Source: Verrucomicrobiota bacterium
GTDB lineage: Bacteria; Verrucomicrobiota; Verrucomicrobiia; Limisphaerales; AV2
Direction: 5' to 3'
Assembly: GCA_003219345.1 (NCBI GenBank)
Contig: QHOP01000093.1
Span: forward strand, 1 to 37,688
Length of the DNA: 37,688 bases
Of the stretch, positions 7,486-14,552 are shown in pieces. A model generated the notes under the pieces. That model was given only the letters and a program-made list of their open reading frames with translations, did no database searches and had not been told where the DNA came from. The position numbers and the translations under genes were made by a program. Position 1 is the first letter of the stretch; the number at the start of each line of letters is the position of its first letter.

Positions 7486-8988
7486 TCAGCGAGTTTTTAC
7501 CCACCGATTGGTCACCCTGCTATCAGCCATGCCCCCGTACGTCATGCCGATCGTGAAACGCAAATCCCACGTTTCATCCACTGGTGCTTTTTGCGTAATC
7601 ACCCACTCGTCCCCTTGCTGCAATTTGCTGACTAGGCTGTCTGCCTGCACAATCTCGTAACGTTCCAGAATGGCCTCATCTACGGGCGATCTAAAATAGG
7701 GTGACAGTTCTGAAAGTGCGCTCGGGAACTGGCCATTGTTGGCTTTGCTGTAATTGCGTAACGCGCCGGCCAGGATGTCGAGGACGCGCGATTCCGCATT
7801 TGCCCTGACGATACTCATGGCGCGGCGACATTCCTCGTCGCTGCTGAGGGTGTTCGGATAAATTGAGTCGATCCAATCCTGCTCGCCGAGAAACTGAAGT
7901 TCTGGAATTTTCCCGGCGGGATTTGCTTCCAGCCATTGCTTAAGATGATTTGCGCGCTCCGACCAGACTTCTTCTGCCGTTGCCAGCGCATTGCTTCCAG
8001 TCGCCGGATCTGAGGCCATCAGTCGCGTCAATTCCCGAACATCCCGGTTCAAACGACCGACTTGGCCCCGGAGTCGCAGCAGGTCGTTGTACTGGCCGCT
8101 GGGAAGTGATCTTGAACTGTTTGCCTCCGCGAGCAGGTTTGCGAGGCGCTCATTTTCTTTTTGAAGCTCAGCCAACCGGCCTGCTTGTCGTTGCAGCGCG
8201 CGGTCTTGTTCGGCCAGTTTCGTTTGAGCGCGGTGCTGAACCAACACCGGCGTTATTACGCTTGCAACGACGATCGCGGCGACCAGAAGTTTTTGTGTTG
8301 CAGTCATGGCGATGGTTTCGACGGTGGTCGCGATGGTTGTTCCGACAAGAGCGGCGGCAGTCGAAATGGTAACCGCCAGCCCAACCGGCGCGGCTTGGAC
8401 GGCATTGGCCGAGATGACGACGACCAGTCCGCTTGCGCCGATGGTGACGCCGCGTTTGGCGAAGAAGTCGCGCAGGCGTTCCACGGCGCGGCTGACGCGT
8501 TTTTGCGCAGCGTCTTCGCTCGTGCCGAGAGTTTGGGCCATCTCTCGCGCGGACATGCGTTCAAAGTAGCGCAGCAAAAGCGCGTCGCGGTCCGCCTCGC
8601 TCAGTTCGCCAATGGCGGCATCGAGGTGCGGGGCGATGTGTTCCCAGAGAGCGTTGGGTTCGGCGGAAAGCAGTTCGTTCATGGCGACGGCCTCCTGTTC
8701 GCGGGCGCGACGGCGCACATCGGTGCGGACGGTCTGCGCGGCGATGTTTTGCGCGGTGCGGTGCAGCCAACCGGACAGCACCGGACGATCCGCGAGTTGG
8801 GCGAAGTTTTTCGCGAGCGCGACGAACACGCCTTGAGTCACATCTTCCGCGAGGTGCGAATCACAAACCATCCGAAGCGCGGCGGAATAGACGAAATCGA
8901 CATGGCGGCGCACCAGTTCGGCGAACGCTGGTTCGGAGCGGTGTTCAGCGTAGGCGCGCAGCAGTTGTGAGTCGGTCTGGTCGTTCAC
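7486..8988 (-). CDS. ECF sigma factor B with membrane-linked C-terminal domain
   Basis: A 500-residue ECF sigma factor. Sigma-2 carries RHVDFVYSAALRMVC and AEDVTQGVFVALAKN; sigma-4 carries DRDALLLRYF and MAQTLGTSEDAAQKRVSRAVERL. An Ala-rich hydrophobic linker (with SANAVQAAPVGLAVT) precedes a strong membrane helix, TQKLLVAAIVVASVITPVLV, then a coiled coil and a tail with LRNYSKANNGQFPSALSEL, ILERYEIVQA and WVITQKAPV. This tail is of a second type, unlike those of sigma A and C but matching the partner gene of sigma C. The start is GTG at 8988, 7 nt after a candidate -10, with no Shine-Dalgarno, so the message may be leaderless. Its first codons and promoter are duplicated at 9664-9817. Confidence 0.88.
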   Translation of the reverse strand: MNDQTDSQLLRAYAEHRSEPAFAELVRRHVDFVYSAALRMVCDSHLAEDVTQGVFVALAKNFAQLADRPVLSGWLHRTAQNIAAQTVRTDVRRRAREQEAVAMNELLSAEPNALWEHIAPHLDAAIGELSEADRDALLLRYFERMSAREMAQTLGTSEDAAQKRVSRAVERLRDFFAKRGVTIGASGLVVVISANAVQAAPVGLAVTISTAAALVGTTIATTVETIAMTATQKLLVAAIVVASVITPVLVQHRAQTKLAEQDRALQRQAGRLAELQKENERLANLLAEANSSRSLPSGQYNDLLRLRGQVGRLNRDVRELTRLMASDPATGSNALATAEEVWSERANHLKQWLEANPAGKIPELQFLGEQDWIDSIYPNTLSSDEECRRAMSIVRANAESRVLDILAGALRNYSKANNGQFPSALSELSPYFRSPVDEAILERYEIVQADSLVSKLQQGDEWVITQKAPVDETWDLRFTIGMTYGGMADSRVTNRWVKTR

Positions 8989-9035
8989 TCACCCAATAGT
9001 AGCCGCCGCCGCCCAAATCGGACAGGGAATGTAGC
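8809..9035 (-). repeat. Parental copy of the sigma B 5'-end direct repeat
   Basis: Segments 8809-8868 and 8942-9035 recur at 9664-9723 and 9724-9817. The two blocks total 154 nt and differ by one base that I can see. The second copy lacks the intervening 73 nt (8869-8941). The repeat includes the sigma B promoter, its GTG start and early coding sequence. The toxin-antitoxin pair lies between the copies. Confidence 0.9.
8996..9025 (-). promoter_or_regulatory. Candidate promoter of sigma B with shared motif
   Basis: Minus strand CTGTCCGATTTG (9025-9014), the shared sigma-gene motif; CTGTCC, 18 nt, then TACTAT (9001-8996), 7 nt before the GTG start. The spacing predicts a leaderless or nearly leaderless transcript. 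Confidence 0.5.
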
Positions 9036-9054
9036 GGTGGGAGAGCAACGGACC

Positions 9055-9345
9055 TTACTCGCGTTCCATTCCAAAACGTGGGTCGCGCCGGTGATGGCGC
9101 ACGAGCGTCACTCGGATTCCACCAGCTATTTCGCGATAGATAACGTGATACGGGAAGCGTCTGAGGTTTGCTCGATGGAACCCGGTCTTAATCAAGTGAA
9201 ATCTACTGGGCTTCGCTGCTGCCACGGCGATCAGCCGGCGCATCTCCACCTTGAACTCCTCCCCCAACCTCTGCGACAGCGCGTCGTAACGCCGCAGCGC
9301 CTCAGCCACATCCTGCTCGACGGCGGGATGGTATTCGACCCTCAC
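9055..9345 (-). CDS. RelE/ParE-family toxin
   Basis: A 96-residue basic protein of the RelE/ParE superfamily: N-terminal strand and helices (VEYHPAVEQDVAEALRRYD, LGEEFKVEMRRLI), then the C-terminal sheet with FPYHVIYRE and the hallmark IRVTLVRHHRRDPRF. Relatives inhibit gyrase (ParE) or cleave ribosome-bound mRNA (RelE); sequence alone does not decide which, but the RHHRRDP ending is common in the ParE-like branch. Its start overlaps the antitoxin stop by 4 nt (ATGA). It lies between the direct repeats of the sigma B 5' end. Confidence 0.88.
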   Translation of the reverse strand: MRVEYHPAVEQDVAEALRRYDALSQRLGEEFKVEMRRLIAVAAAKPSRFHLIKTGFHRANLRRFPYHVIYREIAGGIRVTLVRHHRRDPRFGMERE

Positions 9346-9572
9346 CGTTGGCGGCCGGTCTCGACTCGTCTCCAGAACTCGGCTTCCGGGAGCGGTTGAA
9401 CTTTGCCGCTTTCGATCTCACGTTCCCGCCGTTCCACTTCGGCCAGTTCCTCCGCTTCGGACCACGCCTCGCTCATCGGCGGCAGCGAACTCAACAGCGA
9501 CTCGGCCAGCAGGACTCGCTGCTCCACCGGCAAAGCGAGCACGGTCTTTTCGATTTCCTCAATCGCTGACAT
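9342..9572 (-). CDS. Addiction-module antitoxin
   Basis: A 76-residue acidic protein matching the 'addiction module component' antitoxin family: IEEIEKTVLALPVEQRVLLAESLLSSL is the N-terminal helical unit, and the ending VQPLPEAEFWRRVE is the toxin-binding tail seen in this family. It is encoded just before the ParE-type toxin and overlaps it by 4 nt. A well-formed promoter lies 6 nt upstream of its ATG. It should neutralise the toxin and repress the pair's promoter. Confidence 0.85.
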   Translation of the reverse strand: MSAIEEIEKTVLALPVEQRVLLAESLLSSLPPMSEAWSEAEELAEVERREREIESGKVQPLPEAEFWRRVETGRQR

Positions 9573-9578
9573 GCCGAC

Positions 9579-9607
9579 AGGCTACGACCTACAGGGCGGG
9601 TTTGCAA
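9579..9607 (-). promoter_or_regulatory. Candidate leaderless promoter of the ParE-type module
   Basis: Minus strand TTGCAA (9607-9602), 17 nt, TAGCCT (9584-9579), 6 nt, then ATG (9572). This layout is the same as upstream of the Phd antitoxin and the Uma2 gene. Confidence 0.5.
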
Positions 9608-9663
9608 GACCGGACGCGAGCTTGGCGTGATGGCGCTGGGCAGGGATTTAATGAGCGCACAAA

Positions 9664-9817
9664 TTTCGCGAGCGCGACGAACACGCCTTGAGTTACATCT
9701 TCCGCGAGGTGCGAATCACAAACTGTTCAGCGTAGGCGCGCAGCAGTTGTGAGTCGGTCTGGTCGTTCACTCACCCAATAGTAGCCGCCGCCGCCCAAAT
9801 CGGACAGGGAATGTAGC
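9664..9817 (-). pseudogene. Truncated duplicate of the sigma B promoter and 5' coding region
   Basis: This 154-nt segment repeats the sigma B promoter (motif at 9807-9796), its GTG start (9770) and about the first 15 codons. It then jumps over 73 nt and continues with 60 nt of sigma-2 coding sequence. The 73-nt deletion shifts the frame, so it cannot make a sigma factor. With only one mismatch outside the deletion, the duplication must be recent. Its upstream half is read through by the partner gene ending at 9771. Confidence 0.85.
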
Positions 9818-10730
9818 TTTGATGGCAAGAGCATGAATCGGAACTGGGTTGCGAAAGCCGGGGCCAAGGGACGGTATCCCACCGCCCGCCCTCCAGGCTT
9901 AAGGGGATAAGCCCGCGGAGACTAATGGCCGAGCGATGATCCAAGTCCCGATTCACCGGCGCTTTCTGGGTGATCACCCAATCTTCCCCGGAATCCACAC
10001 CGCTTTCGATGTTCAGGTTTTTCGCTGGGACGATTTCATAGCGTTCCAGTAATGCATCATCCATGGGCGAGGCGAAATAGGGTTTCAACTGCGAGAGATC
10101 GGCGGGGAATTGGCCATGATTGGCCTGGGCGTATTGCCGGAGCGCCTGGAATGCCGCTTTTGAAAACGCGAGTTCCCCCTGGGAGCGAAGGTGACTCATC
10201 GTTTGACGGTATTCGTCGTCCGTGACTGAGAGATTTTCGACAGAGTCAATCCAATTGAAGTCGGAAAGGAATTGCAGCTCCGGGATCATTTCCGACGGCG
10301 TGTCCTCCAGCCACTGCCTGAGCTGAGCAACGCGCGCCCGCCTCATTTCCATTTCGTCTACCAACGGAGCGGTGAGGTTGATGCTGGCGGCCAACTCTTC
10401 CATTTGCTGAAGCCCCTCGCGGATGCGGCGGACTTGGCGACGGAGCGGTTCCATTTCCTGGACGGCCTTGCGAAGTTGACCGACCTCGGCCCGCAGTTTC
10501 ATCAATTCACTGAGTGCTGCGTCGTCGAGCGAATGGGAACTCTTCACCTGAGCGACGTTATTCGACAGGCGTTGGTTCTCTGACGACAATTGCTCCAACA
10601 GAACAGCCTGCTGCTGCAACGTCAATCTCTTCGAAACCAAAAGGCCTTCCGCCCGCTTTTGAATCAGCCACGGCAACACCAAGACCGCGGCTAGAATCGT
10701 GCCCAGTATGCCAAATCTCAGCTTTTTCAT
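9771..10730 (-). CDS. Bitopic coiled-coil partner of sigma factor C
   Basis: A 319-residue protein with an N-terminal membrane helix (FGILGTILAAVLVLPWLI), a coiled coil (about 30-120; LTLQQQAVLLEQLSSENQRL) and a tail with RQYAQANHGQFPADLSQLK, LLERYEIVPA and WVITQKAPV. The tail type matches sigma B, not its own neighbour sigma C, so domains have been exchanged in the cluster. Its ATG shares one base with the sigma C stop (TAATG), implying translational coupling. The last 15 or so codons are read from the duplicated sigma B upstream sequence and the stop lies just before the relic GTG, so the original C-terminus was probably replaced when the duplication arose. Confidence 0.75.
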   Translation of the reverse strand: MKKLRFGILGTILAAVLVLPWLIQKRAEGLLVSKRLTLQQQAVLLEQLSSENQRLSNNVAQVKSSHSLDDAALSELMKLRAEVGQLRKAVQEMEPLRRQVRRIREGLQQMEELAASINLTAPLVDEMEMRRARVAQLRQWLEDTPSEMIPELQFLSDFNWIDSVENLSVTDDEYRQTMSHLRSQGELAFSKAAFQALRQYAQANHGQFPADLSQLKPYFASPMDDALLERYEIVPAKNLNIESGVDSGEDWVITQKAPVNRDLDHRSAISLRGLIPLSLEGGRWDTVPWPRLSQPSSDSCSCHQSYIPCPIWAAAATIG

Positions 10731-12082
10731 TATTTCGATGCCTCAGGTGGGACGATCCGCCGTTTTTCCCAGGCGTCAAAATTGCCATCGGCCTCGCTAT
10801 GTTGCATGCCGATGCCGCCAAGCATGGTGTATACCTTCACCCACTTGCCGTCGGTGTTTTTCCACGGATGCTTTTGCCTGATCAGGATGATGTCGTTCGG
10901 ATGAGCATACTTGTCGGGAGCGGGCAGCGGCCCCTGGAAAACGATTTCAAATTGGTCGGGAGAAAAATTGGCAAAATTGGTTCGGTTCCCGTACTCGGTG
11001 GACATGATGCCGGCCACCTGCGCGAGGTTGGTGGGAAACTGGCGGTGTTGACTGGCGTACCCGCGCGTCACACCACCGAGTCTCATGCAATAATCCGTTC
11101 TGGCGTTAAGCTCGGGACTGTCCACGGTTTGCTGGTCCTGGGGGCCGTGCAGGTCTTCGCGGAACCTGGTTCGCGCCCGGTTCAGTGACGCCTGGAGTTG
11201 CCTGTCTTCTTCCCGTAACGCGGCCAGGTCGTTGTTTTGCTCTCGGAGCGCTGCCACTTCATCACGCAATCTTTGCAACTCTTCCCCAGTATTTACTGAC
11301 GGACGGCTTAGCAATGCAGCGAGACTTGAAAGCCGTTCGTGCTCCGCTTGCAGTGGCGCCGATGCAGCCACTTGTTGGCGCACCGTCCCGTCCGCCTCCC
11401 GGATTGTGGTTCCCGTCCCCGCAGCGGCGCTCGCAAGGGACGCAGCGGAAAGCGTTGCTGCCAATCCGACCGGCGCGGCCTGGCAGGCATTGGCCGCAAG
11501 CACCACGGAGAGCGCGGCAGCTGAAGTTGTGATTCCCCGTTGGGACAGCAAATCACGCAGTTTGTCGAGCGCGCGCGACACGCGCTTTTGCGCGGCGTCG
11601 TCGCTCACACCGAGCCCCAAACCCACGGATCGCAAATCCTGGTTTTTGAAGAAGCGCAGCACCAGCGCGTCGTAGTCCGATTCGCTCAATTCGGCCATGG
11701 CTTCGTCCAGCACCGGACGCAGGCGCTCCCAGTCAGATGTGGTGTCGGGCGTCGAGTCGAGGTTTTCCATAGCCTGCCTTTCGCGGGAATGCCGGCGGAA
11801 TTCATCGCGCCGGAGATTGAGCGAGATGTTGCGCGCACTGCGGCAAAGCCAGCCAGCGAGCGAACCGTTCCCGGCCAGCTTTGGGGACAAGGACCGCGCG
11901 CCGCGCGCCAGACCGATGAAGACACTTTGGGCGACCTCGGCGGCAATGTCCGGCGAATCCACCTGCCGCAAGGCGGCGGAATACACGAGGTTCGTGTGCC
12001 GGGCGACGATTTCCGCGAAGGCGGATTCCGCGCCGTTTTGCACGTATTCGCGGAGGAGTTGGGCGTCGGACTTTGGTTGCAT
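10730..12082 (-). CDS. ECF sigma factor C with coiled-coil tail, membrane helix lost
   Basis: A 450-residue ECF sigma factor. Sigma-2 shows RHTNLVYSAALRQVD and AEVAQSVFIGLARG; sigma-4 shows DYDALVLRFFKNQDL and LGVSDDAAQKRVSRALDKL. The Ala-rich hydrophobic linker is present (ALSVVLAANACQAAPVG), but the second, stronger membrane helix seen in A and B is absent. The sequence passes from SAAAGTGTTIREADG straight into the coiled coil. The tail carries QFEIVFQGPL, KWVKVYTMLGG and DGNFDAWEKR. Sigma C may therefore be differently anchored or soluble and may depend on its coupled bitopic partner for membrane attachment; that is an inference. ATG at 12082 lies 9 nt after a candidate -10, without Shine-Dalgarno. 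Confidence 0.87.
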   Translation of the reverse strand: MQPKSDAQLLREYVQNGAESAFAEIVARHTNLVYSAALRQVDSPDIAAEVAQSVFIGLARGARSLSPKLAGNGSLAGWLCRSARNISLNLRRDEFRRHSRERQAMENLDSTPDTTSDWERLRPVLDEAMAELSESDYDALVLRFFKNQDLRSVGLGLGVSDDAAQKRVSRALDKLRDLLSQRGITTSAAALSVVLAANACQAAPVGLAATLSAASLASAAAGTGTTIREADGTVRQQVAASAPLQAEHERLSSLAALLSRPSVNTGEELQRLRDEVAALREQNNDLAALREEDRQLQASLNRARTRFREDLHGPQDQQTVDSPELNARTDYCMRLGGVTRGYASQHRQFPTNLAQVAGIMSTEYGNRTNFANFSPDQFEIVFQGPLPAPDKYAHPNDIILIRQKHPWKNTDGKWVKVYTMLGGIGMQHSEADGNFDAWEKRRIVPPEASK

Positions 12083-12091
12083 CTCACTTAT

Positions 12092-12121
12092 TTAATAACC
12101 GTCCGCTGCAAAATCCGACAA
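12092..12121 (-). promoter_or_regulatory. Candidate promoter of sigma C with shared motif
   Basis: Minus strand TTGTCGGATTTT (12121-12110) is identical to the motif upstream of sigma D. TTGTCG, 18 nt, TATTAA (12097-12092), 9 nt, then ATG. Confidence 0.55.
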
Positions 12122-12130
12122 AGCTTTTGT

Positions 12131-12154
12131 AGCGTCAGCGTCCTGTCTGACGTA
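12131..12154. repeat. Small palindromic element between sigma D and sigma C
   Basis: CGTCAG (12133-12138) and CTGACG (12147-12152) form a 6-bp stem around an 8-nt loop in the short gap after sigma D. No T-run follows on the minus strand, so it looks more like a dispersed REP-type palindrome than a terminator. Confidence 0.4.
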
Positions 12155-12169
12155 GAGGGCGGCACGCCG

Positions 12170-13342
12170 TCATCCGCAGGAAGAAATGGTATCGCGTCTG
12201 AATCGTCGAAGCATTACCCAAAGCCAGATGACTACAAATGTCAGACCGCTCCCGAATACTCCCCAAAACAGCAGTAATGAAAGATGCGGCGGCACTTGGC
12301 GATTGGCGTGAGCGATCAACAGATGAACCCCGATCATGAAAATCGCCTCGAAACAGGCCAGCCAAAGCAGGTGTCGAAACAGAAAATCAAACGTAACTTC
12401 CCGTCGTTCCGGCGCGAGCCAGTAGTTGCGATTGGGTATTTTGATCGAGTTGACTGGCAGGAAGCGCACAAAATAGCCAAGCCCAATCAAGAGCAGTGGC
12501 AACCCGATGCCCAATGCCATTGAGAAAAAAAGGTAAGTGGAACGATCCATCCAAATGTCGGGGCGTCCCTCCAAATCAAAATGGGTGGCGACGACTTTCT
12601 GCGAAACAATTGCATTGGTTAGAATTGCCGCGGCGGTCGCTTTCAGTCCCGCAGTTCCTTTGGTTGCGGTTGCCGTGGACAGGGCGGTTGTTGCGGCAGT
12701 GATCGAAACTGAGGTAGCCAAGCCGACGGGGGCGGCCTGGACGGCATTGGCGGATAGGACGACGACGAGGCCGCTGGCTCCGACGGGGACGCCGCGTTTG
12801 GAGAAGAACTCACGCAGGCGTTCGACGGCGCGGCTAACGCGTTTTTGCGCGGCGTCTTCGGATGTTCCCAGGGTTTGTCCGACTTCGCGAAGGCTTTTGT
12901 TTTCGAAGTAGCGCAGGAGTACGGCGGTGCGGTCGGTTTCGTCGAGCGATTCCATCGCTTCGTCGAGCAGCGGTTCGATGTCAGCCCAGACGGGCTGGAA
13001 GCCTGTCCCACTGTCAGCCTGCAAATTCATCGCATTCATCTCGGTGGCAATTTGCTCGCGGAGCTGGCGTCGCGATTCCCGGCGGATTACGTCCACAGCA
13101 GTCCGGCGTGTGACCTGATAAAGCCACGCCGTCAGAACGGTGTCCGGTTTCAGCTTGTGAGCGTTTCGAGCGAGGTCGGCAAAGACCGATTGCGCGATTT
13201 CCTCGGCCAATGGCGGCGAGCGGACCTGGCGCAACGCCGCGGAATAGACCAAATTCAAATGGCGCCGGACCAGCGCTGCGAAAGCTTCCTCTGAGCGTTG
13301 TCGCGTGTATTGCTGTAATAAGTCCAAGTCGCTCGCTGTCAT
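12170..13342 (-). CDS. ECF sigma factor D fused to a DUF1648-like membrane domain
   Basis: About 390 residues. Sigma-2 has RHLNLVYSAALRQVR and EIAQSVFADLARN; sigma-4 has DRTAVLLRYFENKSL and LGTSEDAAQKRVSRAVERL. The Ala-rich linker with SANAVQAAPVGLA is retained, but the coiled-coil tail is replaced. VVATHFDLEGRPDIWMDR matches the DUF1648 signature (a 'his-phe-x-x-x-gly-x-pro-asp-x-trp' pattern). About three membrane helices follow, with IPNRNYWLAPERR between the first two. DUF1648-family proteins are integral membrane proteins of poorly known function, some linked to signalling. ATG 13342 is chosen, since GTG 13348 would lie only 3 nt from the candidate -10. A palindromic repeat is inserted in frame between sigma-2 and sigma-4. 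Confidence 0.85.
   Translation of the reverse strand: MTASDLDLLQQYTRQRSEEAFAALVRRHLNLVYSAALRQVRSPPLAEEIAQSVFADLARNAHKLKPDTVLTAWLYQVTRRTAVDVIRRESRRQLREQIATEMNAMNLQADSGTGFQPVWADIEPLLDEAMESLDETDRTAVLLRYFENKSLREVGQTLGTSEDAAQKRVSRAVERLREFFSKRGVPVGASGLVVVLSANAVQAAPVGLATSVSITAATTALSTATATKGTAGLKATAAAILTNAIVSQKVVATHFDLEGRPDIWMDRSTYLFFSMALGIGLPLLLIGLGYFVRFLPVNSIKIPNRNYWLAPERREVTFDFLFRHLLWLACFEAIFMIGVHLLIAHANRQVPPHLSLLLFWGVFGSGLTFVVIWLWVMLRRFRRDTISSCG
12985..13013 (-). repeat. In-frame palindromic repeat encoding GTGFQPV
   Basis: On the minus strand GGGACAGGCTTCCAGCCCGT contains the palindrome GGCT-TCC-AGCC and encodes Gly-Thr-Gly-Phe-Gln-Pro-Val. Aligned with sigma A and B, it is extra sequence in the flexible sigma-2/sigma-4 linker. 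The same peptide and DNA element recur, to my recollection, in many planctomycete and verrucomicrobial genomes. Confidence 0.6.
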
Positions 13343-13351
13343 CTTCACAAG

Positions 13352-13382
13352 TGTATCGCCACAGACGCTGAAAATCCGACAA
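13352..13382 (-). promoter_or_regulatory. Candidate promoter of sigma D with shared motif
   Basis: Minus strand TTGTCGGATTTT (13382-13371). TTGTCG, 19 nt, GATACA (13357-13352), 9 nt to ATG 13342. It lies in the 116-nt gap between sigma D and the divergent S41-like gene. Confidence 0.5.
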
Positions 13383-13464
13383 GATTTGCTGAAACCGGGT
13401 AATATCGAGATGGGGTTGCTCGTGGCTTTACTTTCCCGCCTCGGTCGCGCAATTTGGAGCCGGC

Positions 13465-14544
13465 ATGAAACAAAGCGGGTTTAACCTGTGGCTGGCGGGG
13501 TGGCTGATCTTTGGGGCAATTCAGTCGGGCATTGGCGCGGAGACCAATGCGCTACCGCATTTTCAGGAGGTGTTTCGCCTCCTACGTGCCAATCTGCCGA
13601 ACGCGAGCGAAGAGGAGTTGAACCAGGCAGCCGTGCAGGGGTTATTGAATCAATTTTATCCGCGAGTGATTCTTGTCACCAATGGGGCGCCGGCCGGCGT
13701 CCGTCCGGAAGGGTCGCTGTTGAGCAGGACGAGAGTGTACGATGACTCGTATGGATACCTGCGCGTGGCCAGGGTTGCGACCGGGCTGGCAGACGAGATT
13801 AAATCGGCTCACGACAGGCTCGACGCCACGAACAAGCTGAAAGGCGTGGTTCTGGATTTACGCTTCGCCGACGGCCAGGATTATACCGCGGCGGCGAACG
13901 CGGCGGACCGATTCTTAAGCAGGGAACAACCGCTTCTGGACTGGGACGAAGGTTCAATTCATTCGACCGGGAAAGCGGACGCGATCAACGTTCCGGTTGC
14001 AGTGCTCGTGAATCGACGAACGACTGGCGCGGCCGAGGCGCTGGCAGCGGCGCTGCGCGAAACAGACGCGGCGGTGTTGATCGGCTCGCGGACGGCGGGG
14101 CAGGCGCGGATTTTCAAAGAGTTCGATTTGTCGAACGGCCAGCGGCTGCGCGTTGCCACCGGTCAGGTCAGCGTCGGCAAAGGCAAACCGTTGTCCGCAA
14201 CGGGAGTCGCGCCGGACATAGAGGTCCTCGTCAGCGGCGAAGATGAAACGGCGTATTTTGTCGATGCGTTCAAAGTCTTATCCAGGCCTATCGCCCAGTT
14301 GAGAGTGACGAACAATGTTGCGCCGACCGCTTCGACAAACCGGGGGTCGCGGCGGCCCCGCAACGAGGCCGATCTCGTCCGGATGCAGCGCGAAGGTTTG
14401 AGTCCGGACGATCAAGATGCGCCAACACCTGCAGCCAAAACGGATGAGGATTCGCCGGAGCAGCTCGTGCGCGATCCGGCGCTGGCGCGGGCTCTCGATC
14501 TGTTGAAGGGCATCGCGATCGTGGAACGGTCGCTTCCGCGCTGA
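13465..14544 (+). CDS. S41-family (C-terminal processing protease-like) protein, catalytic dyad missing
   Basis: A 359-residue exported protein: signal peptide MKQSGFNLWLAGWLIFGAIQ with cleavage near GIGA, then an S41/tail-specific protease core. LKGVVLDLRFADGQDY and NVPVAVLVNRRTTGAAEALAAAL correspond to the active-site region; VLIGSRTAGQARIF and SATGVAPDIEV close the core. Aligned on the conserved Glu (191), the nucleophile position (Ser430 of E. coli Prc) is Gly188 and the general-base position (Lys455) is Gln213, exactly 22 residues on. No PDZ domain is evident. It is predicted to be proteolytically inactive, perhaps a peptide-binding or scaffold protein. ATG 13465 is preceded by GGAG with good spacing. 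It is divergent from sigma factor D. Confidence 0.8.
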   Translation: MKQSGFNLWLAGWLIFGAIQSGIGAETNALPHFQEVFRLLRANLPNASEEELNQAAVQGLLNQFYPRVILVTNGAPAGVRPEGSLLSRTRVYDDSYGYLRVARVATGLADEIKSAHDRLDATNKLKGVVLDLRFADGQDYTAAANAADRFLSREQPLLDWDEGSIHSTGKADAINVPVAVLVNRRTTGAAEALAAALRETDAAVLIGSRTAGQARIFKEFDLSNGQRLRVATGQVSVGKGKPLSATGVAPDIEVLVSGEDETAYFVDAFKVLSRPIAQLRVTNNVAPTASTNRGSRRPRNEADLVRMQREGLSPDDQDAPTPAAKTDEDSPEQLVRDPALARALDLLKGIAIVERSLPR

Positions 14545-14552
14545 TTTCGCCG

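Noticed and set aside
13349..13464. Anti-sigma factor gene for the sigma cluster
   Set aside because: No short zinc-binding or other known anti-sigma frame exists in this gap or beside any of the four sigma genes.
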